Origin: Adiantum capillus-veneris
Lineage: Eukaryota > Streptophyta > Polypodiopsida > Polypodiales > Pteridaceae
Direction: 5' to 3'
Assembly: GCA_014529385.2 (NCBI GenBank)
Contig: CM043963.1
Coordinates: 66,320,895 to 66,384,894 of the forward strand
Length of the DNA: 64,000 nt
Shown here: piece after piece, positions 31,219 to 41,989 of the stretch
Numbering within the stretch: the stretch's first letter is position 1
Layout of the letters: each line of letters begins with the position of its first letter
Made by a program: the position numbers and the translations under genes
The notes under the pieces: generated by a model
The model's input: the letters and a program-made list of their open reading frames with translations, nothing else
Databases searched by the model: none
What the model was told of the DNA's origin: nothing

Positions 31219-31789
31219 TACACAACTCTCTGGTCTGTGCCAACTACACTTCAATCTGCATCTGCTATTGGTACCTTAAGCTCTTTGCCATCATCAAACT
31301 CATGTAACTGGTAAATATATGAAAAATAATATAAGGCTTATACCCTATCATCAATGTTCTAGCTTAATCATTAGGTAGCTAACCATCAAAAATCTTTGAA
31401 CCATATCTGTCGTATCTTTAAAGCATTCAATTATGGATAACCTATTTAGTGAACCCCACCAGACTCAAGTGCTCCAGTTAATGATGCACACAGCTTAACC
31501 ATCAAGCTCACTTTAGGGAACTCTGTCAAGCTCAAGTATGCCTTACTGAGTCTGCACACGGAATGGCCGTCAAGTCCTTTACTTCAAGTTCTGGTAGTAG
31601 AACCAACTCAAAAGATGTGAAGATACTTCATCATTTGTCCAAAGAAGCCAATCGGAAGCTAGCCATGTAATCTTATTGCATGCATAAACAAAAACTCTTC
31701 TCACTTAGCATAATATAGAAACCAAAACCTTGTACCATGCAACCTGCTACAACAGACATCTAGTCTCCTCCGAATTTGCAACTTGCACA
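31219..31789. other. Non-coding 3' part of element R
   Basis: No coding sequence seen between the polypurine tract and the end of the minus-strand ORFs. Confidence 0.5.
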
Positions 31790-33240
31790 TCAATAGCCCC
31801 CCAAATCAAATGGGATAATAAGGAATTGCCCACACATTGGAGCATCATAATATCCATATGAGCATACATTTCCTGTATCAATCAACATCAAAAATTTTTG
31901 GTGCAAATATGCTACCCCTAGTTCAAATAGCACGCAATTACTATGCATACTTAACAATATCGTTCCATATTGAATCTGCTTATGAATCTCCTTAGAATCT
32001 CCTGGATCAAACACCATTGAGATCACATAGCATTGATGGGCTCTGCAATATACTAGAGCTTCACCTAAAGCATAGTGCAACACCCACATCTCGTAAACTT
32101 TTGGCAACTTAAGCTCGTTACCAGCAAGCATTAAATAATTTTGACTCCCTTTTACTGGTAGCCAAGACATCACTGACATAGCATCAACAGGAATAACATC
32201 CAAATCCAGACACATTTGGCACTTTGTCCAAGGAAATGAAAAACCCTGTGCACTTTATGTAGTATCAAGGATGATTTAGCATCATCACCCCCTCTAGCTT
32301 CATAGCCATCACGGAGTCTCTGGACCTGTATCATCATAGGAATTTTTACCTGTTGGAATTTCAGCTTGATCATGAAAAACAGCTTTATCCTGTAGATCTT
32401 CATCCATATCATCCTCGGAGAAATCACCCTTGGAAGTCTCAACATTCATCCAAACTGTAAGAGTTATCTCCTCTTGCATCCCATGTACAAGCATAGATGT
32501 AGAATCCCTGTCAATAATCTATTCACGATCAGCATGATTTAGGCAATCTTCATACTCATCAATATCATCCTCTGCTTCCTCATCTGCATCCAGGTTACTT
32601 AGCAATCCATCATAGCACTGCAAAGGTTCATCTGACACCCCCTCTGTAGTAGAGGTACATGCATCAGAAAGCTCTTCTATACTGTCATAATCATCTCCTT
32701 TAGATCTAGACAAAAAATCATCGATTATGGCATCCTCTTCTGTGATAACAACATCTACAAACATATTGTTAGTAGAAATCATAGGTTCATTGACATCCTC
32801 AAGCTCATCCTGTGTTGGGTCCACAATCTTGATCACTTCATCAACTACTGTGTATATAATAGTTTTATTTATGCACTCATATGCAGCAAACATGTTGTCC
32901 TGCTCGACTATAGTGCAGATAGTTTTAGTAATATCTTGTAGAGGCTCATCTACTAGATGAACTCCTTTTGAATAACCCAAGGTCAGCAGCTTGTGAACCA
33001 CTTGCTGTACAGTTTACGTCTTCACTGGGACCATTATTGGAGGTAGCATCCATGCGAGCAATCTTTGAAAAAAAAATCATATAACTCTGTTTCAACATTA
33101 AATTCATTGTTTACCTTTTCTTTGTTGCTCAGAATATGCTCCTCTGAAACTAAATCTGCTACTTTTAATTCCGCATTTTCTTTGGCTTTGCTTCTTGCAG
33201 AAATGTGTTTCCAAAAGTCATCATAGTTGAGGAACTGCAT
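31790..33240 (-). pseudogene. Acidic protein of unknown function in element R, frameshifted
   Basis: Consecutive minus frames (33240-33034, 33001-32519, 32494-32309, 32445-32170, 32215-31790) look like one protein of about 480 residues broken by a few frameshifts. The start MQFLNYDDFWKHISARSK, just inside R2, fits a first ORF. The middle is strongly acidic (DEEAEDDIDEYEDCLNHAD; DFSEDDMDEDLQD). The C-terminal part is hydrophobic and looks folded (LPKVYEMWVLHYALGEALVY, VLFELGVAYLHQKFLMLIDT). There is no CCHC, DTG, YxDD or DDE motif. It may be a captured host gene or a strongly diverged gag; I cannot tell. Confidence 0.5.
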
Positions 33241-33383
33241 CTAATCCCCTTCACCTTTACTGAAGACAACCTGGCTTCATTCAATTATGGTTCTTGTTCT
33301 GGATATATGCTTGCTCTCTCCCTTGCTTAACCTCAAACCTTGGTTATCCCTTCTTGATCTTCTCGGTCATGCCATGATTGTGT

Positions 33384-33388
<5 letters not shown>

Positions 33389-33437
<49 letters not shown>

Positions 33438-34874
33438 TCCCCCTTGACCAAGGCTTTGCTTTGCTTCTCCAACCAGATAGAGAGAGAGAGAGAGAGAGAG
33501 AGAATCCCCTCCTTCAAGCTTCCTTCGTCACACAATAATCCTCTTGCTTGCTTCATCCACCCTATTTTTACCCTTGCCCATCAGTCACGGTGACGTGACT
33601 GATGTGGCACGTGACCTTCAGTGATGATGTGGCACCTCAAATTTTGAGCTTCACCAAACGAGTCGCAGTCGGCCCCAAGCTGGATCGCCTTCACCAGCTG
33701 AACCATTTTCGCTTCATCCTCGCGCTGGTTTGAGCAGTTCTATGGCCGTTGCGAGTGTCTCTCTCATGCCCTGCGCCCTACCTTGTTGCCTGCCGCCATC
33801 TCTCCTTGTTTTTCTTTGGTTAAAACCCCTTTCAAAATAGGACGACCCTCTTTAAAATGGGTGGCCAAAGCTTTTTATTTATTTTTGGGCGGCCATTAGT
33901 GGACGGCCGGTTCCCCTCAAGGACACCCCATTTGGCATACATAAAAGCACCTCATTTGGTACACATGTTGACCAAAGCATTGCCAAGCACAACAACTTCC
34001 TCTATCATTGTGAGCTTTGTTGCCCACTGCAATTCTTTTAATAGTGTCACTTGCCTTCAAGATGCAAGCACCGGTGATCGCCTCAGCAAATGGCATTCCT
34101 TTCACATTCAAATAAAATTATAATTATCCACAAAAACCTTGCACAACCGTAATGAGCATATCATGTAATCAATAGTGCTCTAAGAGACAACAATTTTGAA
34201 CTGAAAGCTCATCAGCTTACGTACGCGCATTACATTTGACATACATAACTTCCAAAGCATATGTCTCGATTAGCCATCAGGCATGAAACTCAACTCAAGC
34301 ATTGCCAAGTGTGGCATCGGTTTCCTGCAATCCATGATTGAAGCTTAAAGTTACCAAATGACACACCGTCCGAGCAGATCGGACTGGTATAGAACTGGCC
34401 CCTGGTGAATCTTTAACAGCCAATATCTTGGTAACCATAACTCCGATCACTGATCTGAAAAGATTCACGTGCTCCACAAAGTGAGCATTTCAAGCCCATG
34501 CATTCACTTCATTTCTGTCCCCTTAGCTGCAGTTGCCCAATTCGGTACGGATATGCAATTGACTCAAACTTCAAACTGCAATAACTTTTTCACAGTAGCT
34601 CCAATCGACGAGCCATAAAGACAAGCCGAGAGAGCACTTCAAGCACTACGATTCTAGAGCCTAAACTCCCGTCCGTGATCACCTCAAACGTACTCCATTT
34701 TAGCATCATCAAAGCATTTGTTGGCCCTTTAAATCCGCATCTGGCATACATTAATCATTAAACTTGGCCTGTTATGAAGCTGTGATCACTGACTAGTAAA
34801 TGTGTAGGCTTCAAATAAGCTTAGCTTTCATTTCTTTGCTCTTTTTCCAATCATGAAATCGGAGCTGCGTGACA
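33389..34874 (-). repeat. R2, probable 5' LTR of element R
   Basis: Collinear copy of R1, shorter at its left because about 100 bases between two GA tracts (33389-33434 and 33479-33503) differ. Ends 'gagctgcgtgaca'. Confidence 0.6.
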
Positions 34875-35641
34875 CTGTAACATTCCCAAAGAGCTCGAGG
34901 CGTAGGTGTAACCCCTCAATAAGCACTTCAATTTTAATGGGTATCCAGAGAAGGCGGGTTGCAACTATTGGTCTCTGTTGCACTTTGCAGAGTAAAACTC
35001 TGGAACCTCAAAGCGAGTCGGCGGGTAGTTTGCAGAATGTAGAGAGCAATGAGTAATTCACCTTGTGCCAAATTGGTTGGGACCCGCTTGGGATGACTAT
35101 AATTGTTTGCAGCTTTCTGTTACACTACTTTGATTAGGCAAAGGTAGGGCCACCTGACCAACTTGCCTAGGTATTGCAGTCATGTCCATCCTTAGCCAAG
35201 CAAAAAATGTTAGAACTTGCGCTAATAAGGGCCAAGCAAAGCTCACGAACAAACAGCCTTGGACATCTGTGCTCCACAAGAAATCGGTGAGTCGAGTTTG
35301 CAATGGTTAGAATGTGCTGCAAACCATCGCCTCTTCTTCTTAGCCTCCCGCCTTCTTTGATGACCATGAACCCGCACAAACCCCGAATGACAAAGACCTG
35401 AACCACAACCCACTGCGGGTGTTGTAGGTCAGTGCAAAAGAAGCAAAGGAACCAGTGCCCTGCTCAACAAAATTGTCTACAACTGAAGAGCTCGCAGCTC
35501 CCTGGATAGGTCAACACATGGCATAGAGTGGCCCCTGCAGAGCGATATTGAAAAATCCAACCCATGATAGGGCGACCTGAATCCAAGTGACCAGCGGCAC
35601 CGAGACCTCCGAAATTTCCAAAATTCAAAAGCTTTTTATGC
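34875..35641. other. Unassigned spacer
   Basis: No coding region recognised. It begins 'ctgtaacattcccaaagagctcg' and includes 'aaattggttgggacccgcttggg' at about 35070; origin unclear. Flanks the left TSD of the next element. Confidence 0.4.
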
Positions 35642-35646
35642 TCCCG

Positions 35647-36691
35647 TGTTGGACGGATATGCCGCGACGGACGTCAGCATAGCGAGAACTCACCTAACAT
35701 ATAATGTCAACTGAGGACAGAGCTCGACCCGCAGGCGCGTGGAAGCAAGCAAAGGGTGTCAACCTCTACTCGACCGACTAATGACTACTTCCTACAGAAA
35801 TATCAAATCTACATGCCATCGGTTCTGTGAATGTGAGAGTCTCCTATGATGCTACCGCAAGCCAAAAGCCCATTAGACGTTCTCGAAACGTCACGAAACT
35901 TGAGGGATATGCTATCAACACCAATAGGCCACTCTCCCTAAGGTCCGTGACCAAAAAAACTACCCAATACCCTCCGTGTAGAAAACGCGTAGGATGTCTG
36001 GCTGGTTTTTGCAGGTCGACGTTTCCGAAAACTAAAGTGCTTAATGTGTAGCTCTACTCACTCTGATCGCGTGGATATGCTGAAATGCAAAAACGGACAA
36101 CAGTTACTCACCGAAACTTCAAAAGTAGCTCGCGGGTGACTCTACCAAAACACAGACGAATGTGTGTGATGTAAGCATCAACGCGTAGCTCTCCTCGTGG
36201 GCAACACACTGCTGCTCTACGTTTGCGATTCCAACCACCATAGCTCCTGTAGCACACACACACTCTCTCGCAATCTCCCAACGACACAGAAGATCAGATT
36301 ATTCGAAGTCTCTTACAAAGCTTTAGGTTTTGGCTTATATACTAAGCCTTAGAAAACCTAATGTCCGACCAAAATTTGTCCCTAGGCTTCTATAGAGCTT
36401 AATTACAACATTGTGAGCTGGCTTTGCTCATCCAACAAGCATCTGTGGCCAAAATACAATTGCCGACTCAAAATATGAAGTTCCCGTAAACATTACAAAA
36501 GTGGTCGTAATGGCTCAAAATAATAATAACGGGATATTCGATGATGTCCATGAGCTTGTATCTTCACATTACAGCATCCATCTTCGTCTTCATCACTTCA
36601 TCAGCATCTTTATTTGGAATCATTAGAGAATCTTTGAGGAATCTTCATGGAATCTTTGTGGAAGCGTTGTTGAAAGGTTGACCTGTCAACA
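35647..36691 (-). repeat. 3' LTR of element D
   Basis: 1045 bp, TGTTGGACGG to CTGTCAACA. It contains one half of the leader palindrome (ACGCGTAGGATGTCT at 35985-35999). A TATA-like 'gcttatatactaag' lies at about 36333. Confidence 0.9.
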
Positions 36692-36728
36692 CTCTCCCCC
36701 GCCGAAGTCTTGTCGTCCCCGACAAGAC
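36692..36728 (-). promoter_or_regulatory. Polypurine tract and adjacent hairpin of element D
   Basis: ctctcccccgcc (36692-36703) is purine-only on the minus strand except at its end. Directly inside it GTCTTGTCG, TCCC, CGACAAGAC (36707-36728) forms a perfect 9-bp stem with a 4-base loop. Confidence 0.7.
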
Positions 36729-38015
36729 CCTATGTCTGCAGTGGCCTTGATGAGTGCTTCATGTTTTGGTGTTGGTTGAAGCTTTTGTTGTTGCAGTTGC
36801 TTCTACCAGATGCTTTGTATGTTGTAGAGGTATCTTTTTCTTGTACATGTAGTGTAGTTGAAGCCATAGCTCTCCCCCTCCGATTGGTTGTTGTAGCGTG
36901 AATAGGTTGAGTGAGGTTTGTTGTTGCAGCAAGTCTTTACCGTGGCAGCTCTGTTTTGCATGTTCTTTGGGTGTCATCCTGCATGTGTACCTATAAACTT
37001 GAAGCCTTTTTGAATTTTTTCTAGGCCGCTCCCCTTTGATTTTCTAGTTGATGAGCATGTAGTTGTTTGGGGATGTCGTTGGTCTGCTTTTCAGTCTTTA
37101 TATAAAAAAATAAAATAGTAAAAATAAAATGTGGAGTATATTACAAAATGAAGGTCGTGGATACCTGGATAGGACTAAAGGGAAAAACCCAGTGGGAAAA
37201 AAATGCCTTTAGTCACCATTAAATGTTAGGCTATATGTACTTATGTATTGATGTAACTGAGTTGTGTTGAGTTAAAGTACTTATGGCCGTATGGCTACTA
37301 TTATTGACTGGATATACATTGGATAAGTGTTAGTAGCTTGAAGTCAAAGTCGTTGTTGTTGAGAAAATGCTTATGAAACTTGTTACCGATTCGTCATCAT
37401 CATTTTGTTGTGTAAGTGCATGGGTGAAACACAAAAAGCGTGCCAAATGCAAATGTCCAATGATGGGACATTATATATGCTTGCACAGATAGATGCATGG
37501 GAAACAATATGCGGTGCGAGAGGAGTTTGAATGGGTGCTTCCAGGAGTGAACGTAGCTAGAGAAGCAAAAATATATTTGACTTCAAGAGCTGCCGTTACT
37601 CACAAGAAGGGTTTTTGTCGACGAGGTTTTTTCCACTCTCCTCACTGTGTTCATGTGCGTGAGTTTTTTCTGGACTACTCTGCCACTCCACCATTTAAAA
37701 TAGTAGACTTCGACTCTTATGCTCACCTATCCAGCATGAGCAACCCCATTTTACAATATGCTCAACTCTTCCAGCTTGAGCTATAATCTAAATATCTAGA
37801 CTCATAGACCACAAAAAATATTAAGCATGAAGCTTGGGTCTGACGCTTGCTCATTTAGTGGCTCAGCTGCCCGACTCTTGACTCTTATGCCATGATTTTT
37901 ATGGCGACTTGACTTACTCTCAGGAGCTTTCGACCAAGAATAGGTTTTGAAAATCAAAACTCCCATCCTCGAAGAGAGGATTTGTAAAGGACCATACTGG
38001 CAATATTGGTTTCTT
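36729..38015. other. Non-coding 3' internal region of element D
   Basis: No supported coding region. Short frames on either strand show no conserved feature. Confidence 0.5.
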
Positions 38016-38018
38016 TTG

Positions 38019-38876
38019 CTATACCTGGGTGACCTTGGTTGTCAAATTTTCTTTTTGTTGTTGTTGGTCCCTTGGTTGAGAAGATTGGCTCGCTCCATTC
38101 TCCGTAACACTTTGTCTATCATGTCTTGACATTTCTTGAGAGTTAGAGATGACTTCAATCTTCTTCGATATGTGTTGTTCTTTTGGCACCCATTTGTATC
38201 TGCATCGTGTGATTAGCGTGTCTTTGCAGATATCCTTTGCCTTGAGTGTGACATTGTCCTTGATTTTGCCTTCTGTGAAATTGCGATTATCTTCAAGCTG
38301 AAGCTGTCTGATTGAAGAATGTTTACCTGGCATCTTTGGTAGCCAGATTCTCCGATTTCGTTGATAGTAACCTTGTGCTTGAAGAATTGTAGATGGCACT
38401 TCCCATGATGTTTTTGATGTCGTATTGAGATGTACAAGAGTGCCATTTTTGGGATTATTTATCGATGAAGTCCTATGTTGGTATGAAGGCCAGTTGGATT
38501 TGAAATTTCCTGCATCCCTTTGGCGAGCGTTGTTGGTTGGTCTCCTTTGGCGATATAAATATGAGCTTTGTTGCTTTTGAGGAAGCTTTTTGAAACCTTT
38601 ATCCACCACATAAGCCGAGGTTTGTGGTTTTGGTAACCAAAGTTTCTTTTGACCCTCATAATAGCCTTGCTCTGCTAAGCTGTAGTGGGAGGCTATCCAT
38701 CCCATGTGTTTATCTTTCGTCAATTGGCTAGGATCATTTACCCATATTGGGTCCTTGACTTTAATTTCTTCAGCTTTAATGTAGACTGTTGAAAACCTTT
38801 GGCGGCAGTGATCTCGCAGCGTAGGGTATTTCAGTTGAAAGGTTTTCTTTGGAGTCTGCCTTTCATGTGGAAGCAT
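38019..38876 (-). CDS. Element D ORF with repeated W[LV]PK motif
   Basis: 285 residues, basic and Gln-rich. A short motif recurs: AEQGYYEGQKKLWLPKPQ, AQGYYQRNRRIWLPKMPGK, and RCRYKWVPKEQ, about 60-100 residues apart. The flanks are low complexity (QPRDQQQQKENL near the end). Similar Trp-Pro-Lys repeats occur in linker regions of some plant retrotransposon Gag proteins, but I do not recognise a catalytic domain. It follows the retropepsin-like ORF by about 48 bases on the same strand and may be a continuation of the same polyprotein after a stop. Its function could be RNA or protein binding in the particle, which is inference. Confidence 0.5.
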   Translation of the reverse strand: MLPHERQTPKKTFQLKYPTLRDHCRQRFSTVYIKAEEIKVKDPIWVNDPSQLTKDKHMGWIASHYSLAEQGYYEGQKKLWLPKPQTSAYVVDKGFKKLPQKQQSSYLYRQRRPTNNARQRDAGNFKSNWPSYQHRTSSINNPKNGTLVHLNTTSKTSWEVPSTILQAQGYYQRNRRIWLPKMPGKHSSIRQLQLEDNRNFTEGKIKDNVTLKAKDICKDTLITRCRYKWVPKEQHISKKIEVISNSQEMSRHDRQSVTENGASQSSQPRDQQQQKENLTTKVTQV

Positions 38877-38924
38877 GTGGTCAGTTGATATAGAAGCTCT
38901 ATCTTGAACTTTTCTGGGTTGGAT

Positions 38925-39638
38925 TTAAGACTCTGATTTAAGGGGCTGCTTCTGATGGTAGGACATTTGTGGGCTCATTTTGGCTTTGCCTTTGTCGGCA
39001 GCCGAGAATCTTGGAGCGGTAGTAGGCTGGCTTTCTTGAGAGCTAGTCGTGATGACCATCATTGAAGATTCAAATTCTTCTTCAAGTGTTTTTGACCATA
39101 GCTTGGACAAAATCAAATGTGTACTCATTTTGGAGGAATCCACCACTAGGAATTTGTCTTTGATTACCTTTGACCGTAGTGTAAGGGTAGCTTTTGCAAT
39201 CCCTAAACTTGTGACGGCTATTCCATGTGATATAGGAACCTGTACCTGAATTTCATACAATTCTGGCTTATCTAGAAGTAACCACAGCCCATAAGACATG
39301 ACATTAGTCGTGGCAGTGTAATCTATCTCTGCTGTAAAGTTGAATTTTAGTTTCTCATACACATCCAACGAGAATTTAATCTTCTTGTTGGCTCCCAAGT
39401 AACTGATGTCCTCGTTTCTTTCGGTAATTTTCTTAGACTTTTGTGCCTTGAAGGCTTTGCCATCCTCTTGTATGTTGAACTTCTTTGTCATTTGACTGGT
39501 TGTAGCATGTCCCAAGTGCTTACTATCTTCTGCTGTAGCTGCTTGTTGGTGTTCATTTCTAGTTTCTGACTGTGACGCCTTCATTCTTGATTTTAGAAGC
39601 TCTTTGTCACTATTTACTTCTTCACACTTGAAGGTCAT
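38925..39638 (-). CDS. Element D retropepsin-like domain, active-site motif altered
   Basis: 237 residues. After a charged lead (residues 1-95) comes FNFTAEIDYTATTNVMSYGLW, then GIAVTSLGIAKATLTLRS, KDKFLVVDSS and THLILSKLWSKTL. This is the order of a Ty3-type aspartic protease: hydrophobic strand, D-[TS]-G-A, flap, and ILGxxWL near the end. The catalytic triplet reads D-Y-T where D-T-G or D-S-G is required, and the following ATTN matches the usual context. The fold may be kept while activity is lost, or this is only a decayed copy. The frame overlaps the upstream gag-like ORF by 17 bases, which suggests they were one reading frame or use frameshifting. Confidence 0.5.
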   Translation of the reverse strand: MTFKCEEVNSDKELLKSRMKASQSETRNEHQQAATAEDSKHLGHATTSQMTKKFNIQEDGKAFKAQKSKKITERNEDISYLGANKKIKFSLDVYEKLKFNFTAEIDYTATTNVMSYGLWLLLDKPELYEIQVQVPISHGIAVTSLGIAKATLTLRSKVIKDKFLVVDSSKMSTHLILSKLWSKTLEEEFESSMMVITTSSQESQPTTAPRFSAADKGKAKMSPQMSYHQKQPLKSES

Positions 39639-40785
39639 TCAATGGTGACTTTTCTTTGTGGAAATCTTCTGAATCTTGTGTAGCATGATGTTGAGGTTGA
39701 CTCTCTTCTTCTGATGCAATGGTCGCCGTGGCCTTTGGTTTCCATTGTTCCATGGGTTTTTGGAGAGTCTCTTCTTGAAAATATTCATTCATATCCTGCA
39801 TTGCTTGTCCTTGGTAGTCAATTTTGGAGTCGGTCATTTCCCTTTCTTTTGTGCATTCTATGTCTTCAGTTACATCTTCTTTTAGCTTCTCATACTCTTT
39901 GATTTGTTCAATCACCAATGAAGAGTCCACAATAGAGAATTTATTTGGTAGACTTTTAGCTTCATCCATTGATTCTATTTGCATGTCTTCCACTTGTGAC
40001 GTGGCACTAAGAATTTTTGTTACCTCTGCCACCTCTTCTTGTGTTGGCTCACTATGGTCAGAATCTTGGCTTCTTTTGCTCTCGACCCTTGAACTGCGAG
40101 CTTCATCTTCATCACCTTGTGGATGCTTTGACTTGTCCTCACTGAGGTTCCTTAAACGATCTTGAATCAGCTGATTCAATTGATCTTTTTTGAAAGCCTG
40201 ATTCTCTATGATAATGTCGTTGACACCCTTGACTTCAAGCAACTGTGTCTTGAGCCTATCTTTTGTGCTCTGCGACAAGATTTTCTTCTTTTCCGGAGAT
40301 CTTGTTGGGGATTCTTTCTTCCGTTCCCTTGTTGTCACTGTCTGAACTTTGCTTTTGGCTTGTTGCTTCTTCTTTTCCATGTAGAGCTTTGCTGGGCAGT
40401 CCTTCACTAAATGACCAATGGCACATTGGTCGCAATATGTTGTTATCTCAACATGTGCACCATTTGGACGAGGCAGCTCTCCATAATACTGCTGATAATG
40501 GTTTCTTGTGGTATCTAGATACAGATATGACCTCTTCTTTGCATGCATGAACCTGTAGTTACGCGACTTAGGTGTATCCACTAGCTTTGTCTCTTTATCC
40601 TTCATCGTCTTGTCCTTGAGAAGTTGAAAATAGCTTCCATTATTGCTTGCATACAAAATCAAATCACTATCCATGCTTTCTAGCAGTTGTAATGCTAATT
40701 CTTCCATCAGTATATGGTCTTTGACGTGGGGCTTCTGCATAGCCTTAGGGCTATGTTTCCGAGTTGATTTTGGCGAGTTCTGCAC
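39622..40785 (-). CDS. Element D gag-like protein with CCHC-like knuckle
   Basis: 387 residues. Residues 1-75 include MEELALQLLESMDSDLILYA. Around residue 118 lies CDQCAIGHLVKDC, a zinc-knuckle-like CX2CX3HX4C (one residue shorter than the standard CX2CX4HX4C). Lys-rich and then Glu/Gln-rich coiled-coil-like sequence follows (KKKQQAKSKVQTV; QIKEYEKLKEDVTEDIEC). The knuckle argues for RNA binding as in Gag nucleocapsid. It lies between the N-terminal ORFs and the retropepsin-like frame on the same strand, the expected Gag-Pro order. Frames overlap at both ends, so the intact ancestor was probably a single long ORF. Confidence 0.6.
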   Translation of the reverse strand: MQNSPKSTRKHSPKAMQKPHVKDHILMEELALQLLESMDSDLILYASNNGSYFQLLKDKTMKDKETKLVDTPKSRNYRFMHAKKRSYLYLDTTRNHYQQYYGELPRPNGAHVEITTYCDQCAIGHLVKDCPAKLYMEKKKQQAKSKVQTVTTRERKKESPTRSPEKKKILSQSTKDRLKTQLLEVKGVNDIIIENQAFKKDQLNQLIQDRLRNLSEDKSKHPQGDEDEARSSRVESKRSQDSDHSEPTQEEVAEVTKILSATSQVEDMQIESMDEAKSLPNKFSIVDSSLVIEQIKEYEKLKEDVTEDIECTKEREMTDSKIDYQGQAMQDMNEYFQEETLQKPMEQWKPKATATIASEEESQPQHHATQDSEDFHKEKSPLNDLQV

Positions 40786-41381
40786 TGACGGTGAAGATCG
40801 AACCGAATCTTTGTTTTCCGTTTCCCTTGATGGTGCTTTTGGACGGGGTCAAGTATGTGACTTATAGGTTGCCCACAATTGCTAAACTCATCCATATTTT
40901 TCACATCGGCTATTTCATAGTGCCTATCGTATTTGTCGACCACAATGACATCTTGACCTGACCTTTTACATTGGGCATTGTGAATTTCCAGTGGTCTCTC
41001 CTCCGGCTCGGCATCTTCCAATGCTTCTTGAAATTCCACTTGGGCTCCTGAAAATGACACTACTTCTTGTAAAACTTTACTTCTTAATCCCACTCTTGAA
41101 GATATAGGGTCTCTTTGTTGAGTTTGAACTCCCCCCATCCGAGAGGGTTCCATATCTGATGTTGGCATCTGTTCAATGCCTGATGATATGACTTCTTGTG
41201 CTTTGTTAAGTAGCTCTTGAGACCGAGCTAGTTCTTTTTGAAGTTGTGCTATCTTCATAGCGGGTACTTCCGACGTATTCCCTATTTGTGCAATTTGGTG
41301 TGCTTGTGCTTTGTCTTGTGCACAAGACTTGTACCTTGTCTTTCCATGTTGTGCCTTGTTGTGTGTCATGTGGTGTGTCAC
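40707..41381 (-). CDS. Element D gag-like middle segment
   Basis: 224 residues with a short coiled coil (MKIAQLQKELARSQELLNKAQEV), then low-complexity and an acidic piece (FQEALEDAEPEERPLEI) followed by CKRSGQDVIVVDKYDRHYEIADV. I recognise no domain. It overlaps ORFs on both sides in other frames. It is best read as part of one polyprotein with 39622-40785 and 41206-41975, interrupted by frameshifts near 40750 and 41300. Confidence 0.45.
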   Translation of the reverse strand: MTHHMTHNKAQHGKTRYKSCAQDKAQAHQIAQIGNTSEVPAMKIAQLQKELARSQELLNKAQEVISSGIEQMPTSDMEPSRMGGVQTQQRDPISSRVGLRSKVLQEVVSFSGAQVEFQEALEDAEPEERPLEIHNAQCKRSGQDVIVVDKYDRHYEIADVKNMDEFSNCGQPISHILDPVQKHHQGKRKTKIRFDLHRQCRTRQNQLGNIALRLCRSPTSKTIY

Positions 41382-41975
41382 TCATTCGTGTAGTGACAGC
41401 TGTAGGTGTCAATTCTTCCAAGTGCGTAGTTAGAGGTAAACCCATGACGAGATGGTATACATTACCACCTTTAAACATGTAGTCTTCTCCTCTTGAGCCA
41501 AACGCTTCTGCTACAAAATAATGATTGTTTTCTACACGAACTTCATGACTTGTGACAGCCCTATAGTATCGACCGTCTTCGTCTCCATAGAGGGTACCAA
41601 TTTTCCGTTTTCCATCTTGTGCTTTGTACAGAAAAATACTTGGAGGATATGCGTAGAGTTCTGTAAGTTGATCTTTGTACAACATTTCTATCTCATTGTC
41701 GATGTATTTTCCGTGCCTCATGTAAATTGATCCCAGACAGTCTTCCATGAAATTTGGATGTGGGTGTAGTACATTCTTCGCTGTTTCAACGTCCACATAT
41801 TGAGATGTCCGAGTTTCCTCTGTATCTTTCTTTGTCTTGATGTACAAATTCTGATTGTCATCCTCATAGCATGGCAGTAGTGGCCAATCAGATAGATCCA
41901 AATTTTCTCTCTTGTAATTTTTGTGGATGTACTTGAATCTTCGTCTCGGCTGGTCTGATTCCTTTGAGACGCCAT
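41206..41975 (-). CDS. Element D N-terminal protein, unknown fold
   Basis: Two overlapping frames (41975-41718 and 41901-41206). The longer gives DLSDWPLLPCYEDDNQNLYI, VETAKNVLHPHPNFMEDCLG, then a compact segment with KRKIGTLYGDEDGRYYRAVT, HYFVAEAFGSRGEDYMFKGG and NVYHLVMGLPLTTHLEEL. The composition (alternating aromatic and charged residues) suggests a folded domain rather than low complexity. It matches no gag capsid I know. It is the first coding region after the 3-kb leader. A short in-frame extension upstream is likely, with the first ATG uncertain. Confidence 0.45.
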
Positions 41976-41989
41976 TGCTTTTGTCTTGA

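Larger units (their letters stand above)
29549..34874 (-). mobile_element. LTR-like element R with unusual internal ORFs
   Basis: Direct repeats R1 (to 31201) and R2 (to 34874) are collinear over about 1.4 kb. They share 'gagaatcccctccttcaagcttccttcg', the block 'ttgaccaaagcatt.ccaagcacaacaacttcctc' and the end 'gctctttttccatcatgaaa'. Both end in GACA. Right after R1 comes tccaccccctctgaacc, a polypurine tract on the minus strand. The 2.2-kb interior carries no gag or pol motif but a long decayed minus-strand protein. No primer site or TSD was found, because the left edges lie in GA tracts. It is probably a non-autonomous LTR element. Confidence 0.55.

Noticed and set aside
30109-34123. ORFs at 30109 and 33857 with the shared HLAYIKAPHLVHMLTKA
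   Set aside because: Inside the R1/R2 direct repeats, with no other support as coding.
38019-38876. W[LV]PK repeats as a known DNA-binding domain
   Set aside because: No family with these repeats could be named with confidence, so it is left as unknown.
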